A stretch of 24,252 nt of DNA, from assembly GCA_002383415.1 (NCBI GenBank), contig DFYU01000056.1, positions 31,318-55,569 on the forward strand. The letters are read 5' to 3'. Positions 8,247 through 17,100 of this stretch are shown in pieces. The notes beneath the pieces were generated by a model, which worked only from the letters and a program-made list of their open reading frames with translations, was not told the origin of the DNA and did not search any database. Each line of letters begins with the position of its first letter. Position 1 is the first letter of the stretch. This stretch comes from Geobacter sp. UBA4074. GTDB taxonomy: Bacteria; Desulfobacterota; Desulfuromonadia; Geobacterales; Pseudopelobacteraceae. A program made the translations under genes and the position numbers.

Positions 8247-8785
8247 CAGCGCTGCTCCCGTGGCTGATAGCGTTCCTGTTCGCTGTAGATGCAGCCACAG
8301 TACTGCTGCCGATACAGGCCCAGCTCCTTGGAGCGGCGGATCCCCTCCTGCCAGCCGGGTCGAAAGTCACGGTACACAAAAGCAACCCCATGCCGTTCAG
8401 CAGCGGCCTCGGCCTGCTGACGCATCAGCTCATGGTTCTGGTAGCGGCTGTAGAACAAAGAGGAACTGAAGGCATCAAAACCGCCCTCACGGGCCGCTGC
8501 GGCAGCGGCGTCCAGCCGGGAGGCATAGCAGTAGGCGCAACGGTTCTCAGGCTCGGCCGCCACATTGGCCAGAAACTCCTCCAGACGGTACTCGTCCCGC
8601 ACCACCAGCTCCAGCCCTTCCTGTTCGGCCATCTGCCGGGCAGCGTCACGGCGGCGCTGATATTCCTGATACGGGTGGATGTTGTGGTTAAAAAACCAGC
8701 CCGTAACCGCAAACCCCTCGCCGCGTAACACGGCAAGGGGATACAGGGCGCAGGGACCACAGCAGATATGCAGCAGAACCTTCAT
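8246..8785 (-). CDS. queH: Epoxyqueuosine reductase QueH
   Basis: QueH reduces epoxyqueuosine to queuosine in tRNA, the last step of queuosine synthesis, and is the non-orthologous replacement of QueG. The 179-residue product shows the family cysteines: CCGPC at 8-12, RCAYCYASRL with Cys83 and Cys86, and YCGC with Cys163 and Cys165. These ligate a [4Fe-4S] cluster and an adjacent metal in characterised members. The HNIHPYQEYQRRRDA stretch is also typical. Length is within the family range. The start codon overlaps the ribBA stop as TGATG (8787-8783), and the stop overlaps the next start in the same way. Both junctions imply translational coupling in a riboflavin operon. Identification is strong. 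Confidence 0.93.
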   Translation of the reverse strand: MKVLLHICCGPCALYPLAVLRGEGFAVTGWFFNHNIHPYQEYQRRRDAARQMAEQEGLELVVRDEYRLEEFLANVAAEPENRCAYCYASRLDAAAAAAREGGFDAFSSSLFYSRYQNHELMRQQAEAAAERHGVAFVYRDFRPGWQEGIRRSKELGLYRQQYCGCIYSEQERYQPREQR

Positions 8786-9990
8786 CAGACCTTTTCCAGT
8801 AGGTGTCCCAGCTTCTCGCGCTTGGTCCGCAGATAGCCAAGGTTGGAACAGGTGGGGCTGGCCTCGATCGGCACCCGGTCGACAAGCTCGATGCCGTAGC
8901 CCTGCAGGCCCACCATCTTGCGGGGATTGTTGGTCAAGAGCCGGATCTTGGTCAGCCCCAGGGCCACCAGGATCTGGGCCCCCACCCCGTAGTCACGCAT
9001 ATCGGCCTTGAATCCCAGTTGCTGGTTGGCCTCCACCGTATCCAGCCCCTGATCCTGCAGTTCGTAGGCCTTCAACTTGTTGATCAGGCCGATACCGCGC
9101 CCTTCCTGGCGCATATACAGCACCACGCCCCGCCCTTCCTGATCGATGACCTCCATTGCCTTGTGCAGCTGTTCGCCGCAATCGCAGCGCAAGCTACCCA
9201 TCACATCGCCGGTCAGACACTCGGAGTGGACCCGCACCAGCACCGGCTGATCACCGGAGATATCTCCCTTGACCAGGGCCAGGTGATCCAGCTTGTCCAC
9301 ATCATTCTCAAAGGCCACCACCCGCCAATCGCCGCCGTAGCGGGAAGGCAGCTTGGCCTCGGCAACAATCCGCACCAGCTGCTCATGCTTGAGGCGGTAG
9401 GCCACCAGGTCGGCCACGGTGCAGATCTTGAGGTTATGCTGCTTGGCGAACTCCTTCAGTTCCGGCATGCGCGACATACTGCCATCGTCGTTCATGATCT
9501 CGCAGATCACCCCGGCCGGCGTCAGGCCGGCCAGCCGTGCCAGATCCACCGAGCCTTCGGTCTGGCCGGTACGCACCAGTACCCCGCCCGGCTTGGCCCT
9601 GAGCGGAAAGATATGGCCGGGGCTGACCAGATCATTGGCCGTGGCCTGGGGGGCCACCGCTGTCAGGATGGTATGGGAGCGGTCTGCAGCGGAGATACCG
9701 GTGGTGACGCCGCGTTTGGCCTCTATGGAGACGGTGAAGGCGGTCTCGAAGGGCGAGGTATTGTCCCGCACCATCGGCTTCAGACCCAGGGCGTCGCACT
9801 TCTCGGCGGTCAGGGTCAGGCAGATCAGGCCGCGGCCGTATTTGGCCATAAAGTTGATCGCCTCGGGGGTGGCCAGTTCGGCCGCCATGGTCAGGTCGCC
9901 TTCGTTCTCGCGGTCTTCATCGTCAACCAGGATCACCATCTTGCCCTGGCGGATATCCTCAATCGCCTCTTCGATCGTACATACACCCAT
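8785..9990 (-). CDS. ribBA: Bifunctional 3,4-dihydroxy-2-butanone-4-phosphate synthase / GTP cyclohydrolase II
   Basis: RibBA makes both precursors that feed lumazine formation in riboflavin synthesis. Residues 1-200 are the DHBP synthase half, with the acidic loop DDEDRENEGD (23-32), SPGHIFPL (His126) and RTGQTEGSVDL. Residues 205-401 are the GTP cyclohydrolase II half, with zinc ligands Cys258, Cys269 and Cys271 (CLTGDVMGSLRCDC), RQEGRGIGL, and a C-terminal LLTNNPRKMVGLQGYGIEL. Both sets of residues are complete, so both activities are expected. The ATG at 9990 follows an AGAGAGG site with an 11-base gap. The gene is 18 bp downstream of ribE and overlaps queH by one base. In relatives I recall, ribH and nusB follow ribBA. 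Here they do not. Confidence 0.97.
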   Translation of the reverse strand: MGVCTIEEAIEDIRQGKMVILVDDEDRENEGDLTMAAELATPEAINFMAKYGRGLICLTLTAEKCDALGLKPMVRDNTSPFETAFTVSIEAKRGVTTGISAADRSHTILTAVAPQATANDLVSPGHIFPLRAKPGGVLVRTGQTEGSVDLARLAGLTPAGVICEIMNDDGSMSRMPELKEFAKQHNLKICTVADLVAYRLKHEQLVRIVAEAKLPSRYGGDWRVVAFENDVDKLDHLALVKGDISGDQPVLVRVHSECLTGDVMGSLRCDCGEQLHKAMEVIDQEGRGVVLYMRQEGRGIGLINKLKAYELQDQGLDTVEANQQLGFKADMRDYGVGAQILVALGLTKIRLLTNNPRKMVGLQGYGIELVDRVPIEASPTCSNLGYLRTKREKLGHLLEKV

Positions 9991-10008
9991 TGCTCGTCAT
10001 TCCTCTCT

Positions 10009-10650
10009 CTAGACAAAACCGTTCTGCAGCAGTTTTTCCATGGTCAGGCCACCACCCCCGGCATGGGGCGCCAGCAGCCGCGCCACGTACTTGCCGATGA
10101 TGTCGGTCTCAATATTCACCGTTCCGCCCACCTTGAGATCAGCCAGGGTGGTCTTGGCCAGGGTGTGGGGGATGATAGTCACGCCGAACCGTTCCGAACC
10201 CACCTCATTCACGGTCAGACTGATGCCGTCAATGGCCACCGAGCCTTTTTCCACCAGCAGCCGGGCATACTCCGGCGGCAAGCGGAAGGTCAGCTGCGTG
10301 GCGTTATCACGTTGGCTGCGACTCTCAAGCCGGGCGATGCAATCCACATGGCCGGTCACCAGATGGCCGTCCAGCCGCCCCCCCATCCGCAGGGCCCGTT
10401 CCAGATTGACCGCCGCCCCCGGAGCCGCTGTATGGAAGGTGCTGCGCCCCACCGTCTCCGGCGAGACATCGAAACTGAAGCGACCAGCCGTCATGGCGGT
10501 CACCGTCAGACAGACCCCGTTGACGGCGATCGAATCACCGATCACGATCTGGTCAGCCGGCAACGGCGCGCTCACCTCCAGCACCGCCGATTGACCGCCG
10601 CGCCGCAGGGCGACCACACTGCCGGTGCATTCGATCAGGCCGGTAAACAT
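10009..10650 (-). CDS. ribE: Riboflavin synthase (alpha subunit)
   Basis: Riboflavin synthase dismutates two 6,7-dimethyl-8-ribityllumazine molecules into riboflavin and a pyrimidine that is recycled. The 213-residue protein begins with the hallmark MFTGLIE and contains two lumazine-binding repeats. The first has GDSIAVNGVCLTVT and FDVSPET, and the second, from about 100, has KGSVAIDGISLTV and IIPHTLAKTTL. NIETDIIGKYV lies at the C-terminus. Length is normal. It starts 16 bp inside ribD, with GGAGG just upstream of its ATG inside the ribD coding sequence. It should act with RibBA, RibD and a RibH encoded elsewhere. The name ribE follows Bacillus/Geobacter use (ribC in E. coli). Confidence 0.96.
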   Translation of the reverse strand: MFTGLIECTGSVVALRRGGQSAVLEVSAPLPADQIVIGDSIAVNGVCLTVTAMTAGRFSFDVSPETVGRSTFHTAAPGAAVNLERALRMGGRLDGHLVTGHVDCIARLESRSQRDNATQLTFRLPPEYARLLVEKGSVAIDGISLTVNEVGSERFGVTIIPHTLAKTTLADLKVGGTVNIETDIIGKYVARLLAPHAGGGGLTMEKLLQNGFV

Positions 10651-11738
10651 GGCGCCTCCGGCCGGGCATGCACCACCACATCAGGACCACTCATGCCGAT
10701 CCGCGTGATCTCCATCCGGATGGCGCTGTCCATGGTCTCGATACCGGGCAGGGTAAAGGGGGCAAACCCATTCCCCACGATCTTGGGGGCATAGAAGAAG
10801 ATGCACTCATCAATCAGGCCATTCTTGAGCATATCGCCCGCCAGGCGGCTGCCCCCCTCCAGCAGGATGGTCTGCACACCATGCAGGCCCAGCTTGCGCA
10901 GCAGATCAGCCATTGCAACCCGGCCGTCAAACTCCTCGCAGACCAGCACCATGGCCCCCTGCAGCTCGTAGCGACGGTGCACCTTGGGGTTGGTCTCGCA
11001 GGTGGCGATAATGGTCTTTTTGGCCAGCGGGCCGGACAGCACATTGACGCTCTCCGGGGTCCGCAGATGGGTATCCACAATCACCCGCAGCGGCGAACGT
11101 CCCTTGACATGCCGCACATTCAGCTGCGGGTTATCCATCAGGATCGTATCCACCCCCACCATCACCGCGTCACAGACGTTCCGCAGATGGTGTACATAAC
11201 GGCGCGACTCCTCACCGGTCACCCAGCGGGAATGGCCGGTCACGGTGGCAATGTTGCCATCCAGGGTCATGGCCGATTTATAGATCACATAGGGCCGGTC
11301 GCTGGTCACATACTTTATGAAGCCCTTGTTCAGCTCGCGGCACTCATCCTCCAGCAGGCCCACCTCAACGTCGATCCCGGCACTGCGCAGCTGGGCGATC
11401 CCCTTGCCGCTGACCTGCCTAAACGGATCAACCATGCCCACCACCACCCGCCGCACCCCGGCCGCAATCAGCGCCTCGCTGCAGGGCGGAGTCTTGCCAT
11501 GGTGGCTGCACGGTTCCAGGGTCACATACACGTCGGCCCCGTGGGCCAAGGCACCGGCCTGCTGCAGGGCATGCACCTCGGCATGGGGCGTGCCGGCCTT
11601 TTTGTGCCAGCCCTCGCCAACCACCTGCCCGTCCTTCACGATCACACAGCCCACTGCCGGATTGGGGGCCGTCCGTCCCACCCCTTTGCGGGCCAGGGTC
11701 AGGGCACGTCGCATATACCTGCTGTCATTGCTGGTCAT
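10635..11738 (-). CDS. ribD: Bifunctional pyrimidine deaminase / reductase RibD
   Basis: RibD deaminates and then reduces the GTP cyclohydrolase II product in riboflavin synthesis. Residues 1-147 are the zinc deaminase, with HAE (52-54) and PCSHHGKTPPC providing Cys77 and Cys86. Residues 148-360 are the NADPH-dependent reductase with SAMTLDG, GVDTILMDNPQLNVR and LLEGGSRLAGDML. The 367-residue length is normal and both domains look intact. GGGAGG six bases before the ATG at 11738 supports the start. nrdR ends 15 bp upstream and ribE begins inside the 3' end. I see no FMN riboswitch at the head of the operon. Confidence 0.97.
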   Translation of the reverse strand: MTSNDSRYMRRALTLARKGVGRTAPNPAVGCVIVKDGQVVGEGWHKKAGTPHAEVHALQQAGALAHGADVYVTLEPCSHHGKTPPCSEALIAAGVRRVVVGMVDPFRQVSGKGIAQLRSAGIDVEVGLLEDECRELNKGFIKYVTSDRPYVIYKSAMTLDGNIATVTGHSRWVTGEESRRYVHHLRNVCDAVMVGVDTILMDNPQLNVRHVKGRSPLRVIVDTHLRTPESVNVLSGPLAKKTIIATCETNPKVHRRYELQGAMVLVCEEFDGRVAMADLLRKLGLHGVQTILLEGGSRLAGDMLKNGLIDECIFFYAPKIVGNGFAPFTLPGIETMDSAIRMEITRIGMSGPDVVVHARPEAPCLPA

Positions 11739-11753
11739 TGCAGCCTCCCCACC

Positions 11754-12206
11754 CTACTTCTTCAACAACTCCTGCAACTCATCCATAAACTCGCTGATAT
11801 CCTTGAACGAACGATAGACCGAGGCAAAACGGACATAGGCCACCTCGTCGGTGTCGTGCAGCTCCTTCATGATCCACTCACCCACCTGGGAAGCCGGAAT
11901 CTCCCGCTCACCGCTTTCCTGCAGACGGACCTCCAGGCGGTCGGCCATCCGCTCGATCTCCTCAATGGAAACCGGACGTTTCTCGCAGGCCTTCTTGATG
12001 CCGGACACCACCTTCAAGCGATCGAACGGCTCCCGCCGTCCATCCTTCTTGCAGATCAGGGGTAGCATCTCCTCGATCCGCTCATGGGTGGTAAAGCGCT
12101 TGGTGCAGCTTTCACACTCCCGCCGCCGCCGGATGGCCGCCCCACCCTTATCGGGCCGGGAATCCACCACCTTGCTGTCGGGATTACCGCAGAACGGGCA
12201 TTTCAT
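11754..12206 (-). CDS. nrdR: Transcriptional repressor NrdR
   Basis: NrdR is a zinc-ribbon, ATP-cone repressor that senses ATP/dATP and controls ribonucleotide reductase genes. In the 150 residues, the zinc ligands are Cys3, Cys6, Cys31 and Cys34 (MKCPFC...RRRECESC), followed by KRFTTHER. The ATP-cone runs from about 46 to 136 (ICKKDGRREPFDRLKV, VAYVRFASVYRSF). Length matches the family. Its ATG overlaps the stop of the dCMP deaminase gene by four bases (ATGA, 12206-12203). Pairing with a dCMP deaminase places a dNTP-pool enzyme and the dNTP-sensing repressor in one transcript. No ribonucleotide reductase gene lies in the window. Confidence 0.97.
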   Translation of the reverse strand: MKCPFCGNPDSKVVDSRPDKGGAAIRRRRECESCTKRFTTHERIEEMLPLICKKDGRREPFDRLKVVSGIKKACEKRPVSIEEIERMADRLEVRLQESGEREIPASQVGEWIMKELHDTDEVAYVRFASVYRSFKDISEFMDELQELLKK

Positions 12207-12673
12207 GGCTGGGCTCCCTGCGAGGTCTGACGCTGGAACTGATCCACCGCGATCTGCGCCTCGGCCACCATCTCCCGGGCCAGTTCATCGGCATAGCCCT
12301 CTTCATATACAATCCGGCGGATGCCGGCGTTGATCAGCATCTTGGTACAGATGATACAGGGCATGGTGGTGCAGTACAGCGTGGACCCGTCGATGTTCAC
12401 CCCGTGGCGGGCAGCCTGGATGATGGCGTTTTGCTCGGCATGCAACCCCCGGCAGAGCTCGTGCCGTTCACCGGAGGGCACCTTCAGCCGTTCCCGCAGA
12501 CAACCCACATCCTCACAATGGGTAATACCCGAAGGCGTACCGTTGTAGCCGGTGGCCAGGATATTACGATCCTTGACCAGCAGGGCCCCCACCTGGCGTC
12601 GCAGACAGGTGGAACGGGTAGCCACCAGATGGGTGATGTCAATGAAATACTGATCCCAGGAGGGACGTGACAT
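12203..12673 (-). CDS. comEB: dCMP deaminase (ComEB family)
   Basis: This enzyme is a zinc-dependent deaminase converting dCMP to dUMP for dTMP synthesis. In 156 residues, the catalytic motif is HAEQN (His78, Glu80) and PCIIC supplies Cys106 and Cys109. GYNGTPSG (42-49) and the insertion with THCEDVGC and HELCRG match the allosteric, metal-rich class of dCMP deaminases. The ATG at 12673 has AGGAG seven bases upstream. It is the first gene of the operon running to DUF2905. In related genomes it lies beside nrdR, as here. Confidence 0.92.
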   Translation of the reverse strand: MSRPSWDQYFIDITHLVATRSTCLRRQVGALLVKDRNILATGYNGTPSGITHCEDVGCLRERLKVPSGERHELCRGLHAEQNAIIQAARHGVNIDGSTLYCTTMPCIICTKMLINAGIRRIVYEEGYADELAREMVAEAQIAVDQFQRQTSQGAQP

Positions 12674-12706
12674 GGCTGGCTCCTGTGGTGGAGTTCGAGA
12701 CGGTAT

Positions 12707-12735
12707 AACCTACTCTATCTCGTACCACAGGTCAA
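12707..12735 (-). promoter_or_regulatory. Candidate promoter for the comEB-nrdR-rib-queH operon
   Basis: On the minus strand TTGACC (12735-12730) and TAGGTT (12712-12707) are 17 bp apart, 33 bp upstream of the comEB ATG. The -35 is good and the -10 is weak. This 96-bp spacer holds nothing else that I recognise. Confidence 0.35.
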
Positions 12736-12769
12736 CGCGCTTGCCACGTTTTGTGAAGCGGGCTAACGA

Positions 12770-13924
12770 TCAGGCGGGACGGTCAACAGGCACGGTCAGC
12801 ACCGCACAGGTACCAGCGGCGGGGCTGCTGACCAGCTCAAAGCTGCCACCCAGAAACTCCGCAATCTTTTGAACGATATTCAGGCCGATCCCCAGGCCGC
12901 CCCGCGGCCTGGTGTTGGAGCCATCCCCCTGCACAAAGGCCTCACCGACCTGCTGCTGCAGCTCCAGGCTCATGCCGGGGCCGTTATCCGCTACAGCCAA
13001 CCGTAACGTTGCGTGGTCGCTGTTATAGCTGACATTACAGCTGATGCTACTCTGCGGGGCGTACTTGACCCCATTCTCCAACAACTGGAACAGGGCCATC
13101 TCCAGCAACGCAAACTCTAGCACCATTCGTTGCGGCACCTCCGGACCAACCGTGACAGCAAAGCGGCGCGCATCGAGATGGTAAAGCTCACGCAGCCGCT
13201 GCAGCACCTGATCAATGATCTTGCGGATATCTGCCGGGGCGAACACCGGGGCCATCGAACGGGTCACGATCCCGGAGAGGGTCACCAGATCGGTCACCAC
13301 ACGGATCAGCTGCATGGCCGACGCCTCGGCCTGCTTGAGGTACCCCCGACGTTCGTTTGGATCGTCGGTACTTTGGGCCAGCGAGATCATCCCCACGATA
13401 CCGTTGACCGGGGTACGCATCTCATGGGAGATATTATTCAGAAATTCGGTCTTCAGACGGGAGGTCCGCTCGATCTCTTCGGTCTTGACCTGCACCTCCT
13501 GCTCCAGCTGCGCCAGGTACTGCCGCTCCAGCGCCAACAGACGGTAATGCTTGACCGCCCGGTTCACGGTCTGCACCAGATGTTCCGGGTCATAGGGTTT
13601 TTTGACAAAATCAAAGGCGCCGCCCTTCACCGCGTCAATGGCGGTATCCAGGTCGGCATAGCCGGTCATCACGATCACCGGAAAATCGTAACCGGCGTTC
13701 TTCAGGTGCAACAGCAGGTCGGTGCCGCTCATGCCGGGCATCCTGATATCGGTCAACAACACATCCGGCAGGGCCTGCTCGAGCCGTGCCAGCGCCTCAG
13801 CACTATCCCTGCAGCGCCAGACCTCAAAACCATACAGTTCAAAAATGGTACTGATCGTCTGCAATACCATTGCATCATCATCAACCACCAATAAACGGGA
13901 CTTCACCTGCCCTGTAGCATCCAT
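12770..13924 (-). CDS. Response-regulator-fused histidine kinase (REC-HisKA-HATPase)
   Basis: This 384-residue cytosolic signalling protein starts with a receiver domain (phospho-Asp59 in LLTDIRMPG, conserved Lys109 in FVKKPY). A coiled-coil linker follows, then HisKA (His167 in NNISHEMRTP) and a HATPase domain with LLENGVKYAP, DNGPGM and GLGIGLNIVQK. There is no membrane segment, so its input is phosphorylation of REC by a partner kinase. The frame also opens 15 codons further upstream (ATG at 13969), but that ATG has no ribosome site. The ATG at 13924 has AGGGGGA (13934-13928) just before it and puts REC at the N-terminus. It is divergent from the solute-binding hybrid kinase, a plausible partner. 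Confidence 0.9.
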   Translation of the reverse strand: MDATGQVKSRLLVVDDDAMVLQTISTIFELYGFEVWRCRDSAEALARLEQALPDVLLTDIRMPGMSGTDLLLHLKNAGYDFPVIVMTGYADLDTAIDAVKGGAFDFVKKPYDPEHLVQTVNRAVKHYRLLALERQYLAQLEQEVQVKTEEIERTSRLKTEFLNNISHEMRTPVNGIVGMISLAQSTDDPNERRGYLKQAEASAMQLIRVVTDLVTLSGIVTRSMAPVFAPADIRKIIDQVLQRLRELYHLDARRFAVTVGPEVPQRMVLEFALLEMALFQLLENGVKYAPQSSISCNVSYNSDHATLRLAVADNGPGMSLELQQQVGEAFVQGDGSNTRPRGGLGIGLNIVQKIAEFLGGSFELVSSPAAGTCAVLTVPVDRPA

Positions 13925-13988
13925 AGTTCCCCCTGCCACTGCCTGCGTCTGTTGATACCAATCCAACATGCAGATGGGTGAGCAAAGA

Positions 13989-13997
13989 GTATACCAG
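13989..13997 (-). promoter_or_regulatory. Extended -10 promoter for the REC-histidine kinase
   Basis: TGGTATACT on the minus strand (13997-13989) is an extended -10 element with no clear -35 at 17 bp. Transcription would start near 13982, giving a leader of about 58 nt to the preferred ATG at 13924. Confidence 0.45.
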
Positions 13998-14038
13998 CAA
14001 CCCGCACACCTGATTATATTTTTTTAAGTTTCCCCAGA

Positions 14039-14067
14039 CTGGCATGCACTAAAAATTCTGGTATGAT
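14039..14067 (+). promoter_or_regulatory. Probable sigma-70 promoter for the solute-binding hybrid kinase
   Basis: CTGGCA (14039-14044) and TATGAT (14062-14067) are 17 bp apart. The -10 is preceded by TGG, again an extended -10. The promoter lies about 50 bp before the ATG at 14119 and faces away from the REC-kinase promoter. Confidence 0.5.
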
Positions 14068-14118
14068 TCTGGCTCGCTCGCACCAGCAGGCATCCCATCT
14101 ACGTTCAGGACCCGACTC

Positions 14119-17100
14119 ATGACCATAAAAACGTTCATCTGCCTCAGCATTATGCTGCTGTTGGGTGCCCTGATCACCCCGGTACAGGGGGCCGAACCAC
14201 GCCTGGTCAAGGTCGGCGCCTTCAACTACTACCCCGGCATCTTCAAGGACCAGGACGGTCAGATCAAGGGCTTCTACGTCGATGCCCTGGCCGACCTGGC
14301 CGCCAAGGAAAACCTGCGCATCGAATACGTCTACGGGTCATGGAACGAAGGCCTGGAACGGATCAAGAACGGCGAGGTGGATGTCCTGACCAGTGTGGCC
14401 TACACCCCGGAACGGGCCGGCTACATGACCTACACCGAAACCCCGTTGTTGACCGTCTGGGGCGAGCTGTACGTCCATCCGGACACCCATCTCGACACCA
14501 TCACAGAGGCCGAAGGCAAAAAAATCGCCATCATGAAGGGCGATTACAACGGTCAGCACTTCATCGATCTCGCGCGCAAATTCAACATCAGCTGCAGCTT
14601 TGTCGAACTGCCCGGCTTTGAGGAGGTCTTTAAGGCCGTTGCCGAAAAGCAGGTCGATGCCGGGGTAGTCAACAACACCTTTGGTGTTCCCAAGCAGAAA
14701 GAGTTCGGCCTGCGCTCCACCGGAGTGGTCTTTAACCCCTTCAATATCTACTTTACGGTGAGCAAATCTAGGAATCAGGATCTTTTGATCCTGTTTGAGA
14801 AACATCTGCACAGCTGGCGCCACGACAAGGATTCGGTCTATGCGCTGGCCCGCCAAAAGTGGGCGCACCTTTCCCATTCCTCGCCGACCATCCCCACCTG
14901 GCTCAAACGCACGGCCTTCGCCCTAAGCCTGCTGATGGTGGCCGCAACGGCCTTCATCCTGCTGCTTAAAAACCGGATCCAACAAGGCACGCAAGAACTG
15001 CTTGCACAAAAGGCAAGTCTGCGTGAAAGCAACGAAATGACCCGCCTGCTGCTGGATTCCACCGCCGAAGGGATCTATGCACTGGATGTAAACGGCAACT
15101 GCACCATGTGCAATGCCGCCAGCCTCGCAATGCTGGGCTACCAGCAGGCCGAAGAACTGCTGGACAAAAACATGCATCAGCTGATGCACCACACCCGTTC
15201 GGACGGCAGCCAGTATGCCATTGACGACTGCCCGATTTTCAGCTCACTCAAATCCGGGGCAAAGGTCCATAACGATAGTGAGCTCTTCTGGCGCAGTGAC
15301 GGCAGCAGCTTCCCCGTAGAATACTGGTCCTACCCGATCATCAAGGATGCTGTCACCGTGGGGGCCGTGATCACCTTCATCGACATCACCGAACGCAAGC
15401 TCAATAAACAAAAACTGGTGGAAAGCGAACAACGCTACCGCAGCATCTTTGAAAACAACCGATCCGTGATGCTGATCATCGACCCCGAATCGGCTGCCAT
15501 CGTTGATGCCAACCCGGCCGCAGCCGACTTCTACGGCTGGACGCAGGACCAGCTGCGCAGCATGCAGATCTACGACCTTAATATCCTCAAACCTGAACAG
15601 GTAGCTGCCGAAACCCGTCAGGCCCTCCAGCAAAATCGCTATTATTTCATCTTCAAGCACCGTCTGGCCGATGGTTCAATCCGCGATGTCGAGGTGTTCA
15701 GCGGGCCGGTTCAAAGCGAAGGCAGGCAACTGCTTTTCTCCATTATCCACGACATCACCGACCGTCTGCAGGCCGAAGAAGCCCTGCACGAAAACGAAGT
15801 GCGCTACGCCACCCTGATAGAACATGCCCCGGTGGCAATTTTGATCAACCACAACAACCGGATGGTCATGACCAACAGGGCCTGCCTTGAACTGTTCGGC
15901 GCCAGTGACGAGGCTCAGTTGCTGGACAAAACGCCCTTCGAGCTGTTCCACCATGATGACCACCAGCAGGTACAAGAACGGCTTCAACTGCTACTGAGTA
16001 AACCCTGCATGGTGCCGGCCGCCGAAGAGACCATTATCCGGATGGATGGGCGACCGGTTGAAGTGGAGGTGACCGCTGCCTCCTTCAGGTACAAGGGCGA
16101 TCTGGCGATCCACGTGGTGCTGCAGGATATCAGCGCACGTAAACAGGCCGAGCAGGCCCATCTCCTGCTGGAGGAGCAGTTGCGCCATGCCCAGCGGATG
16201 GAGGCCGTCGGCACCCTGGCCGGCGGCATCGCCCATGACTTCAACAACATCCTGACCGCCATTATCGGCTACACCCATATCAGCCTGCTGGGTCTGCCGC
16301 CCGAAGCGCCGCAGCGGGACCATATCCAGCAGATCAGCGAATGCGCCAACCGCGCCACCAAACTCACCAGCGATCTGTTGCTGTTTAGCCGCAAACAGAC
16401 CTCAAGCCGGCGTCAGGTAGATCTGAGCGAGCTGCTCACCACTACCCGATCCTTTCTGGAACGGATCATTGGCGAACATATCGCCCTGGTCACCGAGCTG
16501 CCGTCAGCCCCCGTACTGCTCAATGCCGACCCTCAGCAACTGGAGCAGGTCTTGATGAACCTGGCCACCAACGCCCGGGACGCCATGCCGGAAAGCGGCA
16601 GGATCACCATCACCCTCAGCTGCAGTCAATTGGATGAGAGCAAAGCGGCTCTGCATGGCCTCAGCGCGGCGGGCGACTATGCCGTGATCTCCTTCAGCGA
16701 CACCGGCAACGGGATACCACCGGATCAGCAGGACAAAATCTTCGACCCCTTTTACACCACCAAGGAGCTCGGCAAGGGGACCGGGCTGGGGTTACCGATC
16801 GTCTACGGCATTATCACTGCCCATGACGGGGCGATTGCGGTTGCCAGCAGCCCTGAAAAGGGCAGCACCTTCACCCTCTACCTGCCCTGCATGCAGCGGC
16901 AGGAAGCTCAGCAGCCCGAGCAGGCAGAGCAAGACCAGCCATTGCCGCGAGGCAACCAGGAGACCATCCTGATCGCTGAGGATGCCGCCCGCATCCGCGA
17001 CATGGCCAGTCAGGTGCTGACCGAATTCGGCTACCGCGTGCTGACTGCCGTCGATGGCGACGACGCCATCCGCCTGTTCAAAGAGCACCAGGATCAGATC

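Noticed and set aside
8803..10794. Long plus-strand open frame (663 codons) opposite ribBA, ribE and the end of ribD
   Set aside because: It spans three well-identified genes in antisense, and its translation is low-complexity His/Gln/Gly-rich sequence without motifs. It is best explained by codon bias of the real genes.
12674..12769. FMN riboswitch ahead of the operon containing the riboflavin genes
   Set aside because: The spacer is only 96 bp, shorter than an FMN riboswitch with its expression platform, and lacks the family's conserved core sequences.
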